From Oscillospiraceae bacterium (GTDB lineage Bacteria; Bacillota; Clostridia; Oscillospirales; Ruminococcaceae): DNA of 6,052 bases. The notes below the pieces were generated by a model that ran no database searches, was not told the DNA's origin, and worked only from the letters and a program-made list of their open reading frames with translations. This document shows positions 1 through 5,513 of the stretch, piece by piece; positions within the stretch are counted from its first letter, which is position 1, and each line of letters starts with the position of its first letter. Both the position numbers and the translations under genes were made by a program. The DNA lies in NCBI GenBank assembly GCA_017828835.1, contig JAGAEK010000188.1, forward strand, positions 1-6,052. Reading direction: 5' to 3'.

Positions 1-2
1 TA

Positions 3-443
3 TTCTGTCTTTTGGCGGGACTTTTGTTCGGCGGAGTGAGAGGAGGACTCGCGGCGGGTATAGGGTCGTTTATTTTTGATTTGACGGATCCGCTGTTTGT
101 TTCATCGGCTCCGTTTACGCTCGTGTTTTTCTTTCTGATGGGATTTATATGCGGAACGGTTTCGCATATCGGAGGGAAAAACGGGAAATCGTTCAAATTC
201 AACCTGCTTGGAGCCGCGCTTGGTGCGTTTGCATATTTCGTATTGGTAATAGGGAAATCCGTGATAACGCTGACTTTGGCGGGAAGTACGGTCGGAGCTG
301 CAATAGCGTCCTGCTCTACGAGAATGATAACGTCCGGGATAAACGCGGTCGTAGCGGTCGCGGCATCGGTGGCGATAGTACCGGTTTTGAGAAAAGCTCT
401 GGAAAAAATCGGAGTATACGAAAAAATGGGCATGAAAAATTAA
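3..443 (+). CDS. ECF transporter S component, 5'-truncated by window edge
   Basis: This is the substrate-binding membrane subunit of an energy-coupling factor (vitamin or micronutrient) transporter, which works with a shared EcfT/EcfA1/EcfA2 module in the cytoplasmic membrane. The reading frame is open to the left edge, so the true start lies upstream; the TTG at 12 is internal. About 146 residues are visible and the protein is almost entirely hydrophobic. A Gly-rich segment (LLFGGVRGGLAAGIGS) is followed by FDLTDP and APFTLVFFFLMGFICG, a pattern I associate with ECF S subunits from clostridia. Further membrane segments follow near LLGAALGAFAYFVLV and INAVVAVAASVAIVP, ending in a short charged cytoplasmic tail. 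The substrate cannot be read from the sequence. Family assignment is confident; specificity is unknown. It ends in TAA and is followed within 25 bases by a terminator, so it is the last gene of its transcript. Confidence 0.85.
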   Translation, partial: FCLLAGLLFGGVRGGLAAGIGSFIFDLTDPLFVSSAPFTLVFFFLMGFICGTVSHIGGKNGKSFKFNLLGAALGAFAYFVLVIGKSVITLTLAGSTVGAAIASCSTRMITSGINAVVAVAASVAIVPVLRKALEKIGVYEKMGMKN

Positions 444-463
444 CTGAACGGTAATATGATGAA

Positions 464-494
464 AAGCGGTATGATAAGTTCATACCGCTTTTTT
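464..494 (+). terminator. Rho-independent terminator after the ECF S component gene
   Basis: A perfect 11-bp stem (AAGCGGTATGA at 464-474 paired with TCATACCGCTT at 480-490) encloses a 5-base loop (TAAGT) and runs into a T tract (489-494). It lies 20 bases after the ECF stop codon. It also argues against starting tadA at the ATGs at 456, 459 or 471, which lie before or within the hairpin. Confidence 0.9.
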
Positions 495-497
495 ATA

Positions 498-525
498 TTG
501 CAAAAGGCGAGAGATATGATATACT
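498..525 (+). promoter_or_regulatory. Probable sigma-A promoter for tadA (extended -10)
   Basis: TTGCAA (498-503) is followed by a 16-base spacer and TATACT (520-525), with TG at 517-518 making an extended -10 (TGaTATACT). The same TTGCAA plus TGa-extended layout occurs in the stronger promoter before trkA. Transcription would start near 532, directly before an AAGGA sequence. If real, the tadA ATG at 516 lies upstream of the transcript and cannot be the start from this promoter. Confidence 0.5.
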
Positions 526-995
526 GTAAAAAAGGAACTGATAATACGGACCGGTCGGATGAAAAATATATGCAAGAAGCGATACGCCTTGCGCTTGACG
601 CCGGAGAAAGCGGAGAAATACCGGTCGGCGCGGTCGTTGTTAAAAACGGAGAAATAATCGGCAGAGGGAAAAATCACAGAGAAAAAAACGGCACCGCTTT
701 GGGACACGCGGAAATAGCGGCGATAGAAGAGGCTTGCAGAACGGTCGGGGACTGGAGACTTTGCGACAGCGAGCTTTACGTTACCCTTGAGCCGTGTCCG
801 ATGTGTGCCGGAGCGATCCTGAATTCGAGGATAAAAAGAGTGGTCTACGGAGCTTCCGATGAAAAAACCGGGTGTCTCGGAGGACATATAAATTTATTCG
901 AGATGGGTTTCGAAGTGCGTCCTGCCGTTACGGCCGGGATCATGAAGGATGAATGCGAAGAAATCATAAAAGGTTTTTTCAAGGGAAAAAGATGA
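516..995 (+). CDS. tadA: tRNA-specific adenosine deaminase TadA
   Basis: This zinc enzyme deaminates adenosine 34 to inosine in the anticodon of tRNA-Arg(ACG), letting one tRNA read several codons. From the ATG at 516 the product is 159 residues, normal for bacterial TadA. The cytidine/deoxycytidylate deaminase fold is clear: HAE at residues 64-66 (His64 zinc ligand, Glu66 proton shuttle), PCPMC at 93-97 (Cys94 and Cys97 zinc ligands), IPVGAVVV at 35-42 and the C-terminal FFKGKR helix. All catalytic residues are present. The start is uncertain. The open frame reaches 456, but that part lies before and across a terminator hairpin. ATG 516 has only a weak AAGGCGAG upstream and overlaps a predicted promoter. 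ACG 546 sits 9 bases after AAGGA and would give a family-typical N-terminus beginning just before RSDEKYM. ATG 570 would trim that helix. Function is near certain; the start is perhaps 50% reliable. Confidence 0.93.
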   Translation: MIYCKKGTDNTDRSDEKYMQEAIRLALDAGESGEIPVGAVVVKNGEIIGRGKNHREKNGTALGHAEIAAIEEACRTVGDWRLCDSELYVTLEPCPMCAGAILNSRIKRVVYGASDEKTGCLGGHINLFEMGFEVRPAVTAGIMKDECEEIIKGFFKGKR

Positions 996-1009
996 AATTT
1001 ATCATTTGG

Positions 1010-1038
1010 TTGCAAACGTTAAAACAGTGTGATATAAT
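1010..1038 (+). promoter_or_regulatory. Strong sigma-A promoter for the trkA-trkH operon
   Basis: TTGCAA (1010-1015), a 17-base spacer and a perfect TATAAT (1033-1038), preceded by TG at 1030-1031, form an extended -10 promoter. The predicted transcript start is near 1045, leaving a leader of about 31 bases with GTGAGG (1062-1067) as ribosome binding site 8 bases before ATG 1076. The leader is too short to hold a riboswitch. Confidence 0.8.
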
Positions 1039-1075
1039 ATGAGAATAATTAAAAGAAACAAGTGAGGCATCGGCA

Positions 1076-1615
1076 ATGAAGATAGTAATAGTCGGAGATG
1101 GAAAAGTAGGATATACGCTTACCGAAAATCTGTCGAAAGAAGGACACGATCTTGTCGTTATAGACAGTAATCCGTTGGTTTTGCAGGAAGCCTTGGACAA
1201 TCTCGACGTTATGGTAGTAAACGGAAACGGCGCGAGCCTTGAGGTACAGAGAAAAGCCGGAGTCGATACGAGCGATCTGCTGATCGCGGCAACGTCATCG
1301 GATGAAATAAACGTACTTTGCTGCGTGTTGGCGAAGAAGCTCGGATGCAAACACACGATATCCAGAGTCAGAAATCCGGAATATGCGCAGCAGCTTCAGT
1401 TTTTGAGAGAAGATCTGGGACTTTCAATGACGATAAATCCCGAGCTTGCTGCAGCGCGTGAAATATTCAGGATAATACAGTTTCCGTCATTTTTAAAGAG
1501 AGATTCTTTCGCGAAAGGAAGAGTGGAGCTTGTCGAATTAAAGCTGGCGGACGACAGTGCGCTTGTCGGAAGGTCTCTTGATCAAATACATGAAGTAATA
1601 AAAACAAGGACGTAG
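1076..1615 (+). CDS. trkA: TrkA K+ uptake regulator, N-terminal part ending at an in-frame TAG
   Basis: TrkA is the cytosolic nucleotide-binding regulator of the TrkH potassium channel. This 179-residue part holds the first Rossmann (RCK_N) domain, with GDGKVG at residues 7-12 and the acidic Asp30 that ends strand 2 and favours NAD(H). The first RCK_C domain begins at about residue 150 (VELVELKLADDSALVGRSL). ATG 1076 is chosen because GTGAGG lies 8 bases upstream and the GxGxxG motif then falls at the usual distance from the N-terminus. The frame stops at TAG 1613-1615 in the middle of RCK_C. The same frame then continues at once with VCAVERGDKVHIPNG, which is the rest of that domain. Counting the TAG as one residue, the full protein would be 463 residues, the normal TrkA length. 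A product of this part alone would lack half of the RCK tandem and probably could not gate TrkH correctly. Confidence 0.85.
   Translation: MKIVIVGDGKVGYTLTENLSKEGHDLVVIDSNPLVLQEALDNLDVMVVNGNGASLEVQRKAGVDTSDLLIAATSSDEINVLCCVLAKKLGCKHTISRVRNPEYAQQLQFLREDLGLSMTINPELAAAREIFRIIQFPSFLKRDSFAKGRVELVELKLADDSALVGRSLDQIHEVIKTRT
1613..1615 (+). other. In-frame TAG codon inside trkA
   Basis: The amber codon lies at residue 180 of an otherwise continuous trkA frame. The second RCK_C domain of the same protein (KKDILIACINRGGQVIIP) can be aligned with this site (KTRT-TAG-VCAVERGDKVHIP); the TAG falls opposite Leu. TTG to TAG is one base change. Alternatively, one missing base in the A run at 1600-1604 plus one extra G at 1615-1616 would read IKNKDVVCAVERG with no stop. 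Nonsense mutation, read error and recoding cannot be separated from this sequence alone. Confidence 0.9.
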
Positions 1616-2467
1616 GTATGTGCGGTCGAACGCGGAGACAAAGTCCATATACCGAACGGAAATTTTGTTCTTGAGGCGGGAGATAAAATAACGGTAACCG
1701 CGTCGAGGAGCAATCTCGCGATATTGCTGAAAAATCTGAAGGAAACGAATTACAAGATCCACAGCGTTATGATAATAGGCGGAGGAAGGATCGCCGAATA
1801 TCTGAGCGAAGATCTCATACGCAGCGGCGTAAACGTGAAGATAGTTGAAAAAGACGAAGCGAGATGCATTGAACTTGCGGAAAAGCTGCCGGAAGCGGTT
1901 ATCATAAACGGAGACGGCTCAAAGCAGGAGCTTTTGAAAGAAGAAGGCATACAGCAGACCGACGCCGTTATAACGTTGACAAACATAGATGAAGAAAATC
2001 TGATCATATCTATGTTTGCGGATTACGTCGGGGCACCGAAAACGATAACGAAAATAAACCGTACCGAATACAGCAGAATGTTTTTTGATAAAGGTATCGG
2101 AAGCGTCGTAAGTCCGAAAGAACTGACGGCAAACGACATAATCAGATACGTAAGAGCTATGGGGAATACTACCGGCGGCGCAGTGAGGACTCTTCACAGG
2201 ATAGTTGACGGAAAAGCGGAAGCACTCGAGTTCGAAGCGGTAGATACGACGAAAAATCTGAACATACCGTTAATGAAGCTGAAATTGAAAAAAGATATAC
2301 TTATTGCGTGTATAAACAGAGGCGGACAGGTGATCATTCCGCGAGGCAACGATTACATAGCAAAAAGAGATATCGTAATAGTGGTAACGAATGCCGACAG
2401 AGTCATAAGCGATCTTAACGATATATTTGCCGAGGAAGCAAAAGAAGACCGAGGTTCTGAAGTATGA
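1616..2467 (+). CDS. trkA: TrkA C-terminal part, downstream of the TAG (same frame)
   Basis: This 283-residue continuation of trkA holds the end of the first RCK_C domain (VCAVERG, then FVLEAGDKITVTAS), a second Rossmann domain and a second RCK_C domain. The second Rossmann domain has GGGRIA at residues 235-240 in full-length numbering and Glu258 ending strand 2; INGDGS follows, as in intact TrkA proteins. The second RCK_C domain reads LIACINRGGQVIIPRGN. There is no frameshift relative to the upstream part, and no second disabling change is seen. If translated separately it would need an internal start: TTG 1724 or ATG 1769, the latter beginning exactly at the second Rossmann domain (MIIGGGRIA). 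Neither has a well-placed Shine-Dalgarno sequence; AAGGAA at 1739-1744 is about 25 bases from ATG 1769. Readthrough or a sequence error therefore seems likelier than designed reinitiation. The TGA stop overlaps the trkH start in ATGA. Confidence 0.85.
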   Translation, partial: VCAVERGDKVHIPNGNFVLEAGDKITVTASRSNLAILLKNLKETNYKIHSVMIIGGGRIAEYLSEDLIRSGVNVKIVEKDEARCIELAEKLPEAVIINGDGSKQELLKEEGIQQTDAVITLTNIDEENLIISMFADYVGAPKTITKINRTEYSRMFFDKGIGSVVSPKELTANDIIRYVRAMGNTTGGAVRTLHRIVDGKAEALEFEAVDTTKNLNIPLMKLKLKKDILIACINRGGQVIIPRGNDYIAKRDIVIVVTNADRVISDLNDIFAEEAKEDRGSEV

Positions 2468-3912
2468 ATATAAAAATCGTAGGGAATTACGTTGGAAAAG
2501 CGTTGATAATAGAAGCGGCTTTTATGCTGCCGGCGCTGATAATAGCTTTGAGTCTCGGAGAGACGAGTTCGGCTTTTGCATTTTTATATACGATAATAGC
2601 GGCGGCGGCGGTCGGAGTTTTGTTTATCAGTCTGAAAAGCAAAGAAGAAATGGTATATTCCCGAGAGGGTTTCGTTATAGTTTCGATAACGTGGATAGTG
2701 TTATCTCTTGTCGGAGCGATACCGTTCTGTATAAGCAAAGCGATACCGAATTATCTCAACAGCGTTTTTGAGACGGTTTCGGGTTTCACGACTACGGGAG
2801 CAAGCATACTGAATAACGTCGAGATACTGCCGAAGAGCATTTTGTATTGGAGAAGCTTCACCAACTGGCTCGGCGGAATGGGAGTTATAATGTTTTTGCT
2901 GGCGATAGTTCCGGACATAAAAGACAGCGGAACTATCAGAATGATGAAAGCGGAGAGCCCCGGACCTGTAGTCGGAAAGCTTGTTCCGAAGCTTAAGAGA
3001 ACGGCGATCATACTTTATGAGATCTATATTGCGCTGACGCTGTTGGAGACGATATTGCTGCTTGCGGGCGGAGTACCGTTTTTTGACAGTCTCTGTATAG
3101 CTTTGTCAAACGCGGGAACCGGAGGGTTTTCAATTAAAAACGCGAGCATAGGGTTTTATAACGACTACGTTCAGATAGTCGTCGGAATATTCATGTTATT
3201 GTTCGGAGTGAACTTCAACGTATTTTATCTTATTTTGCTGAAACGCTTCAAACAGGCGATACGCAGCGAAGAATTCAGAGTATATTGCGGGATAGTCATA
3301 TTCTCAACGGCGTTGATAACGATAAACACAATGAATCTTTTCGCGAATATCGGCGAGGGGTTGAAGCATAGCTTTTTCCAGGTCGCGACGATCATATCTA
3401 CGACGGGATTTGCAACGACGGATTTCAATTTGTGGCCTGAGTTTTCAAAGTGTTTGATGGTACTTTTGATGCTGATAGGAGCCTGTGCGGGCTCGACTGC
3501 GGGAGGTACCAAGATCGCAAGGACGCTGATACTGATCAAATCCTTCAAAAACACGATACAAAAGCTGATACATCCGAGAAGCGTAAAGATAATAAAAATA
3601 GACGGCGAGAAAACGGAAGAGAACTCCGTCAAGGAAGTCCACGCGTATTTTACGGCTTACGTTCTGATCTTTGCGGTGTCGATACTTGCGGTTTCGTTCG
3701 ATAATTTCGGATTCGATACTACGATCACGTCGGTAGCGGCGACGCTGAACAATATAGGACCGGGACTCGGAGCGATAGGACCTACGGGAAATTACGCGGG
3801 ATTTTCGGCTTTCAGCAAAATAGTGCTTATACTTGATATGCTGATAGGAAGACTCGAGATATTCCCGGTGTTGATGCTTGCAGCGCCGTCGATTTGGAAA
3901 AGACAAAAATGA
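2464..3912 (+). CDS. trkH: TrkH family potassium uptake channel subunit
   Basis: This integral membrane, K+-translocating subunit is gated by TrkA, which binds its cytoplasmic face. The 482 residues match the usual length and show the four-fold pore-loop repeat that lines the selectivity filter: SGFTTTGAS (106-114), SNAGTGGFS (215-223), STTGFAT (312-318) and NNIGPG (429-434), each with the central filter glycine. WLGGMGVI (135-142), GACAGSTAGGTKI (339-351) and GRLEIFPVL (462-470) are further TrkH/KtrB signatures. Many hydrophobic helices span the protein, including 15-30, 40-57, 70-90, 180-200 and 395-412. Its ATG overlaps the trkA TGA (ATGA) and GAGG lies 9 bases upstream at 2451-2454, so translation is probably coupled to the end of trkA. 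The amber codon in trkA could reduce trkH expression through loss of coupling. No defect is seen in trkH itself, which argues that the K+ system is under selection or that the trkA lesion is recent or artefactual. Confidence 0.96.
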   Translation: MNIKIVGNYVGKALIIEAAFMLPALIIALSLGETSSAFAFLYTIIAAAAVGVLFISLKSKEEMVYSREGFVIVSITWIVLSLVGAIPFCISKAIPNYLNSVFETVSGFTTTGASILNNVEILPKSILYWRSFTNWLGGMGVIMFLLAIVPDIKDSGTIRMMKAESPGPVVGKLVPKLKRTAIILYEIYIALTLLETILLLAGGVPFFDSLCIALSNAGTGGFSIKNASIGFYNDYVQIVVGIFMLLFGVNFNVFYLILLKRFKQAIRSEEFRVYCGIVIFSTALITINTMNLFANIGEGLKHSFFQVATIISTTGFATTDFNLWPEFSKCLMVLLMLIGACAGSTAGGTKIARTLILIKSFKNTIQKLIHPRSVKIIKIDGEKTEENSVKEVHAYFTAYVLIFAVSILAVSFDNFGFDTTITSVAATLNNIGPGLGAIGPTGNYAGFSAFSKIVLILDMLIGRLEIFPVLMLAAPSIWKRQK

Positions 3913-3924
3913 CAATTTGCAGAA

Positions 3925-3961
3925 AAAAGCACTGTGAGGAGAAAAACCGCACAGTGCTTTT
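3925..3961. terminator. Bidirectional terminator between trkH and the phosphoesterase gene
   Basis: A 12-bp perfect stem (AAAAGCACTGTG at 3925-3936, CACAGTGCTTTT at 3950-3961) has a 13-base loop. The right arm ends in TTTT for + strand transcripts. The left arm is preceded by further A's from 3923, giving a U tract on the - strand. It sits 12 bases after the trkH stop and 4 bases beyond the stop of the convergent gene, so it can end both. Confidence 0.85.
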
Positions 3962-3965
3962 GGTT

Positions 3966-4442
3966 TTATAAATTAACGATATTCAGGGAGAGCCCCGATT
4001 GCAAAACGTCGATAATACCGTAAGACGGAGGACCGGAAGTGTTGCAGCGCAAAGAGCCGGGATTCATAATATAAAGTCCGTTTGAATATTTGGTGAAGGG
4101 AGTGTGGGTATGGCCGAAAAGAAGAAGGTCGGCTGAAATGTTTTCGGCGTGGGCGATGATATCGTCATAAGAATATTTGACGTTGAACAGGTGACCGTGG
4201 GTAAAAAATATACGTTTACCGTTAAATTTTATTTCGTTTGAAACGGGATACGACGAACAAAAATCGCAATTTCCGGATACGGCGAGCAAATTGATCGAGG
4301 GATATAACGAAACGAGTTTTTCTATATCGCGATGACCGTCTCCGAGAAATATAAAGAGAGAGGTGTCGTCGAATCTGTCAGATACTGTTTTTTCGAGGGA
4401 CGAGAAAGCTCCGTGACTGTCGGAAAGGACCGTGAGCCGCAT
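3966..4442 (-). CDS. YfcE/MJ0936-type metallophosphoesterase
   Basis: This is a small cytosolic calcineurin-like phosphodiesterase of 158 residues, typical for the YfcE/MJ0936 group. The two-metal site is complete: DSHG (Asp8, His10), GDGH (Asp35), GNCD (Asn58), THGH (His82) and GHTH (His111, His113), followed by the NPGS turn (127-130). Members hydrolyse bis-p-nitrophenyl phosphate and some phosphodiesters in vitro; the natural substrate is generally unknown, and nothing here narrows it. The start is well supported: GAAGGAG on the - strand (4450-4456) lies 7 bases before the ATG, and an extended -10 promoter lies just upstream. The gene is single, converging on trkH and diverging from the small-gene cluster. 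In many Bacillota this gene follows rph/rdgB; here it does not, so context gives no clue to its role. Confidence 0.93.
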   Translation of the reverse strand: MRLTVLSDSHGAFSSLEKTVSDRFDDTSLFIFLGDGHRDIEKLVSLYPSINLLAVSGNCDFCSSYPVSNEIKFNGKRIFFTHGHLFNVKYSYDDIIAHAENISADLLLFGHTHTPFTKYSNGLYIMNPGSLRCNTSGPPSYGIIDVLQSGLSLNIVNL

Positions 4443-4472
4443 ATACAGACTCCTTCAAGAATAAATCAGAAG

Positions 4473-4481
4473 ATTATAACA
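4473..4481 (-). promoter_or_regulatory. Extended -10 promoter for the metallophosphoesterase gene
   Basis: On the - strand the sequence reads TGTTATAAT, a perfect TATAAT (4473-4478) with an upstream TG (4480-4481). No good -35 hexamer is seen at 17-18 bases, as is common for extended -10 promoters. The predicted start near 4466 leaves a leader of about 24 bases holding the GAAGGAG site. Confidence 0.6.
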
Positions 4482-4546
4482 TAAAAATATATCAGACATA
4501 TTATATTATAGGTTTAAAAAATATACAAGAGAAAGCTGGAATTATT

Positions 4547-4795
4547 ATGAACAATGAACTTGATATGAACGCGGTACAAAAGAGGCTGTTTTTACTTTCG
4601 GCAAGTGCGAGGCTCGGGATAAGTCCCGAAAAGCTGAAAGAAAAGCTTGAGAACGGAGAGATAAAATCGGCGATCGAAAAGAGCGGTCAGCTGGGCGAGC
4701 TCAACAGGATAATAAAGGATAAAGCGGCGTTGGAGAAATTATTGAATAATGACAGCGTAAAGGAACTGATAAGGAAGATGAAAGAGGGAAAATAA
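4547..4795 (+). CDS. Small helical protein of unknown function, first of three
   Basis: This 82-residue protein is rich in Lys, Glu and Leu, has no Cys or His and no signal peptide or membrane segment, so it is probably cytosolic and all-helical. After an amphipathic start (MNAVQKRLFLLSASARL) comes GISPEKLKEKLENGEIKSAIE (21 residues in the protein, described here by its ends GISPEK and KSAIE), then a second helical stretch ending LLNNDSVKELIRKMKEGK. The SPEKLKEKLENGE section resembles small proteins I remember from clostridial genomes with an LG-x-(S/D)-x-x-x-L-K pattern, none with a known role; this recollection is unverified. The Shine-Dalgarno sequence is weak (GGA at 4538-4540). The gene ends one base before the next ATG. 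It is taken as real because of its tight packing, strand and codon use like its neighbours. Confidence 0.7.
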   Translation: MNNELDMNAVQKRLFLLSASARLGISPEKLKEKLENGEIKSAIEKSGQLGELNRIIKDKAALEKLLNNDSVKELIRKMKEGK

Positions 4796-4796
4796 T

Positions 4797-5153
4797 ATGG
4801 ATGAGCTGTCGGCGGCATTGAATAATATATTGACGAGTGAAGAAGGAATGAAAAAAATAAGTGAAATAGCGTCTGCACTCGGGCTCGGCAGCGAAACCGG
4901 AGACAGTAAGAAAAATAAAAGCGAAGAAACGCCGGCAGCCGAAAATAAACTTTTGGATAACGCGGACATAGGAAAAATAGTCGGCATATTTTCGAAATTG
5001 AACAAAGAGGATAAAAATATCGTCTTGCTGAATGCATTGAAACCTCATCTGAAAGACGGAAAAAAGGTCGACGAGGCGATAAAACTGCTGAAAATAATGA
5101 ATTTACTTCCTGAGCTGAAGGATAGCGGGATATTGGAGGGCATATTGCGTTGA
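4797..5153 (+). CDS. Small helical protein of unknown function, second of three
   Basis: This 118-residue acidic-to-neutral cytosolic protein is built as two helical parts. Residues 1-30 (ending EIASALGLGS) and 51-118 are joined by a polar linker at 31-50 that is rich in Ser, Lys, Glu and Pro and looks disordered. The C-terminal part has a helical array: IGKIVGIFSKLNKEDKN, then LLNALKPHLKDGKKVDEAI, then LLKIMNLLPELKDSGIL. The LLxALKPxLxxxxxxxxDxAIxLLxxxxLLPxLK pattern is one I recall from short clostridial proteins of unknown role that lie beside a gene like 4547-4795; this is memory, not a search. GAGGG (4784-4788) lies 8 bases before ATG 4797, a clear ribosome binding site. The stop codon overlaps the start of the next gene. 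No enzymatic motif is visible; a scaffold or adaptor is possible but is a guess. Confidence 0.78.
   Translation: MDELSAALNNILTSEEGMKKISEIASALGLGSETGDSKKNKSEETPAAENKLLDNADIGKIVGIFSKLNKEDKNIVLLNALKPHLKDGKKVDEAIKLLKIMNLLPELKDSGILEGILR
5135..5139 (+). promoter_or_regulatory. Strong ribosome binding site fixing a TTG start
   Basis: GGAGG at 5135-5139, 10 bases before TTG 5150, is the best Shine-Dalgarno match in this gene cluster. It supports TTG 5150 rather than the in-frame ATG at 5195 as the start of the third small gene, and places that start across the preceding TGA (TTGA overlap). Confidence 0.75.
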
Positions 5154-5452
5154 ACTGTCGCAGCAATTACTATACGGAAGAAGAAATCGAACGTATGCGC
5201 AAAGATGCTGAAAAAAGAGCAAGGGAAATGAATGAAAGGAACAGGAAGATAGTCAAAAGAGCGCCGGAAGGGAGAGACGGAGAAAACGCTGAGAAAGGTG
5301 AAACGAGACAAAAGGAAGCGGTCAGCGAAAAATCAATAAAAAGTACCGGGATCGAAGAAGGGAAAATAATAATTATTTTATTGCTGCTGCTTTTGATGAA
5401 TGAAAAGGGAGACCCGAAACTGATACTTGCATTAATGTGGATATTGATATAA
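5150..5452 (+). CDS. Small charged protein with hydrophobic C-terminus, third of three
   Basis: This is a 100-residue protein of unknown function with a split character. Residues 1-70 are very polar, starting with an NYYTEEEIERMRKDAEKRA stretch likely to form a charged helix, followed by a low-complexity Arg/Glu/Lys linker at about 36-70. The last 30 residues hold two short hydrophobic runs, 73-83 (IIIILLLLLLM) and 91-100 (LILALMWILI), separated by NEKGDPK. Each run is too short for a standard membrane span, so a shallow membrane-inserted hairpin or a hydrophobic docking element is more likely. The start is TTG 5150, backed by GGAGG. The gene overlaps its upstream neighbour and is probably translationally coupled to it. 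The bipartite form suggests a membrane tether for the two soluble partners, which is inference only. I recall similar short proteins ending in LLLxLMxEKxDxxLLLALxYxL in clostridia, unverified. Confidence 0.75.
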   Translation: MNCRSNYYTEEEIERMRKDAEKRAREMNERNRKIVKRAPEGRDGENAEKGETRQKEAVSEKSIKSTGIEEGKIIIILLLLLLMNEKGDPKLILALMWILI

Positions 5453-5513
5453 AATATTATTGTAATTTGTTTGGATACAGAGCTTCGGCGGAATAAAAAA
5501 CGGAAGTATAAAT

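Noticed and set aside
456..515. Longer tadA start at ATG 456 (20 extra residues)
   Set aside because: This stretch contains the ECF terminator hairpin and its T tract, has no ribosome binding site, and encodes residues with no match to the TadA N-terminus.
480..887. 135-codon open frame on the - strand across tadA
   Set aside because: It is a shadow of the tadA coding sequence, with no ribosome binding site or recognisable domain; the + strand frame has a full set of deaminase motifs.
996..1009. Terminator after tadA
   Set aside because: The best inverted repeat (ATGA and TCAT) is four bases long with no T tract, so readthrough from tadA into trkA is possible.
1039..1075. c-di-AMP or other riboswitch in the trkA leader
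   Set aside because: K+ transport operons often carry ydaO-type riboswitches, but the predicted leader is only about 31 bases and shows no stable fold.
1613..1615. Selenocysteine insertion at the trkA stop
   Set aside because: The codon is TAG, not TGA, and no SECIS-like hairpin follows directly.
1618..1674. Restart at ATG 1618 right after the TAG
   Set aside because: It is out of frame with trkA and ends after about 18 codons, so it cannot restore the C-terminal part.
3445..3915. 156-codon open frame on the - strand across the end of trkH
   Set aside because: Arg/Tyr/Ser-rich translation without domain signal, fully antisense to clear TrkH sequence and running through the terminator region boundary.
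5453..5513. Terminator or promoter between the small-gene unit and the QueG-like gene
   Set aside because: The 61 bases contain AT-rich runs and a two-bp TTCG mini-hairpin only; no convincing stem with T tract and no good -35/-10 pair.
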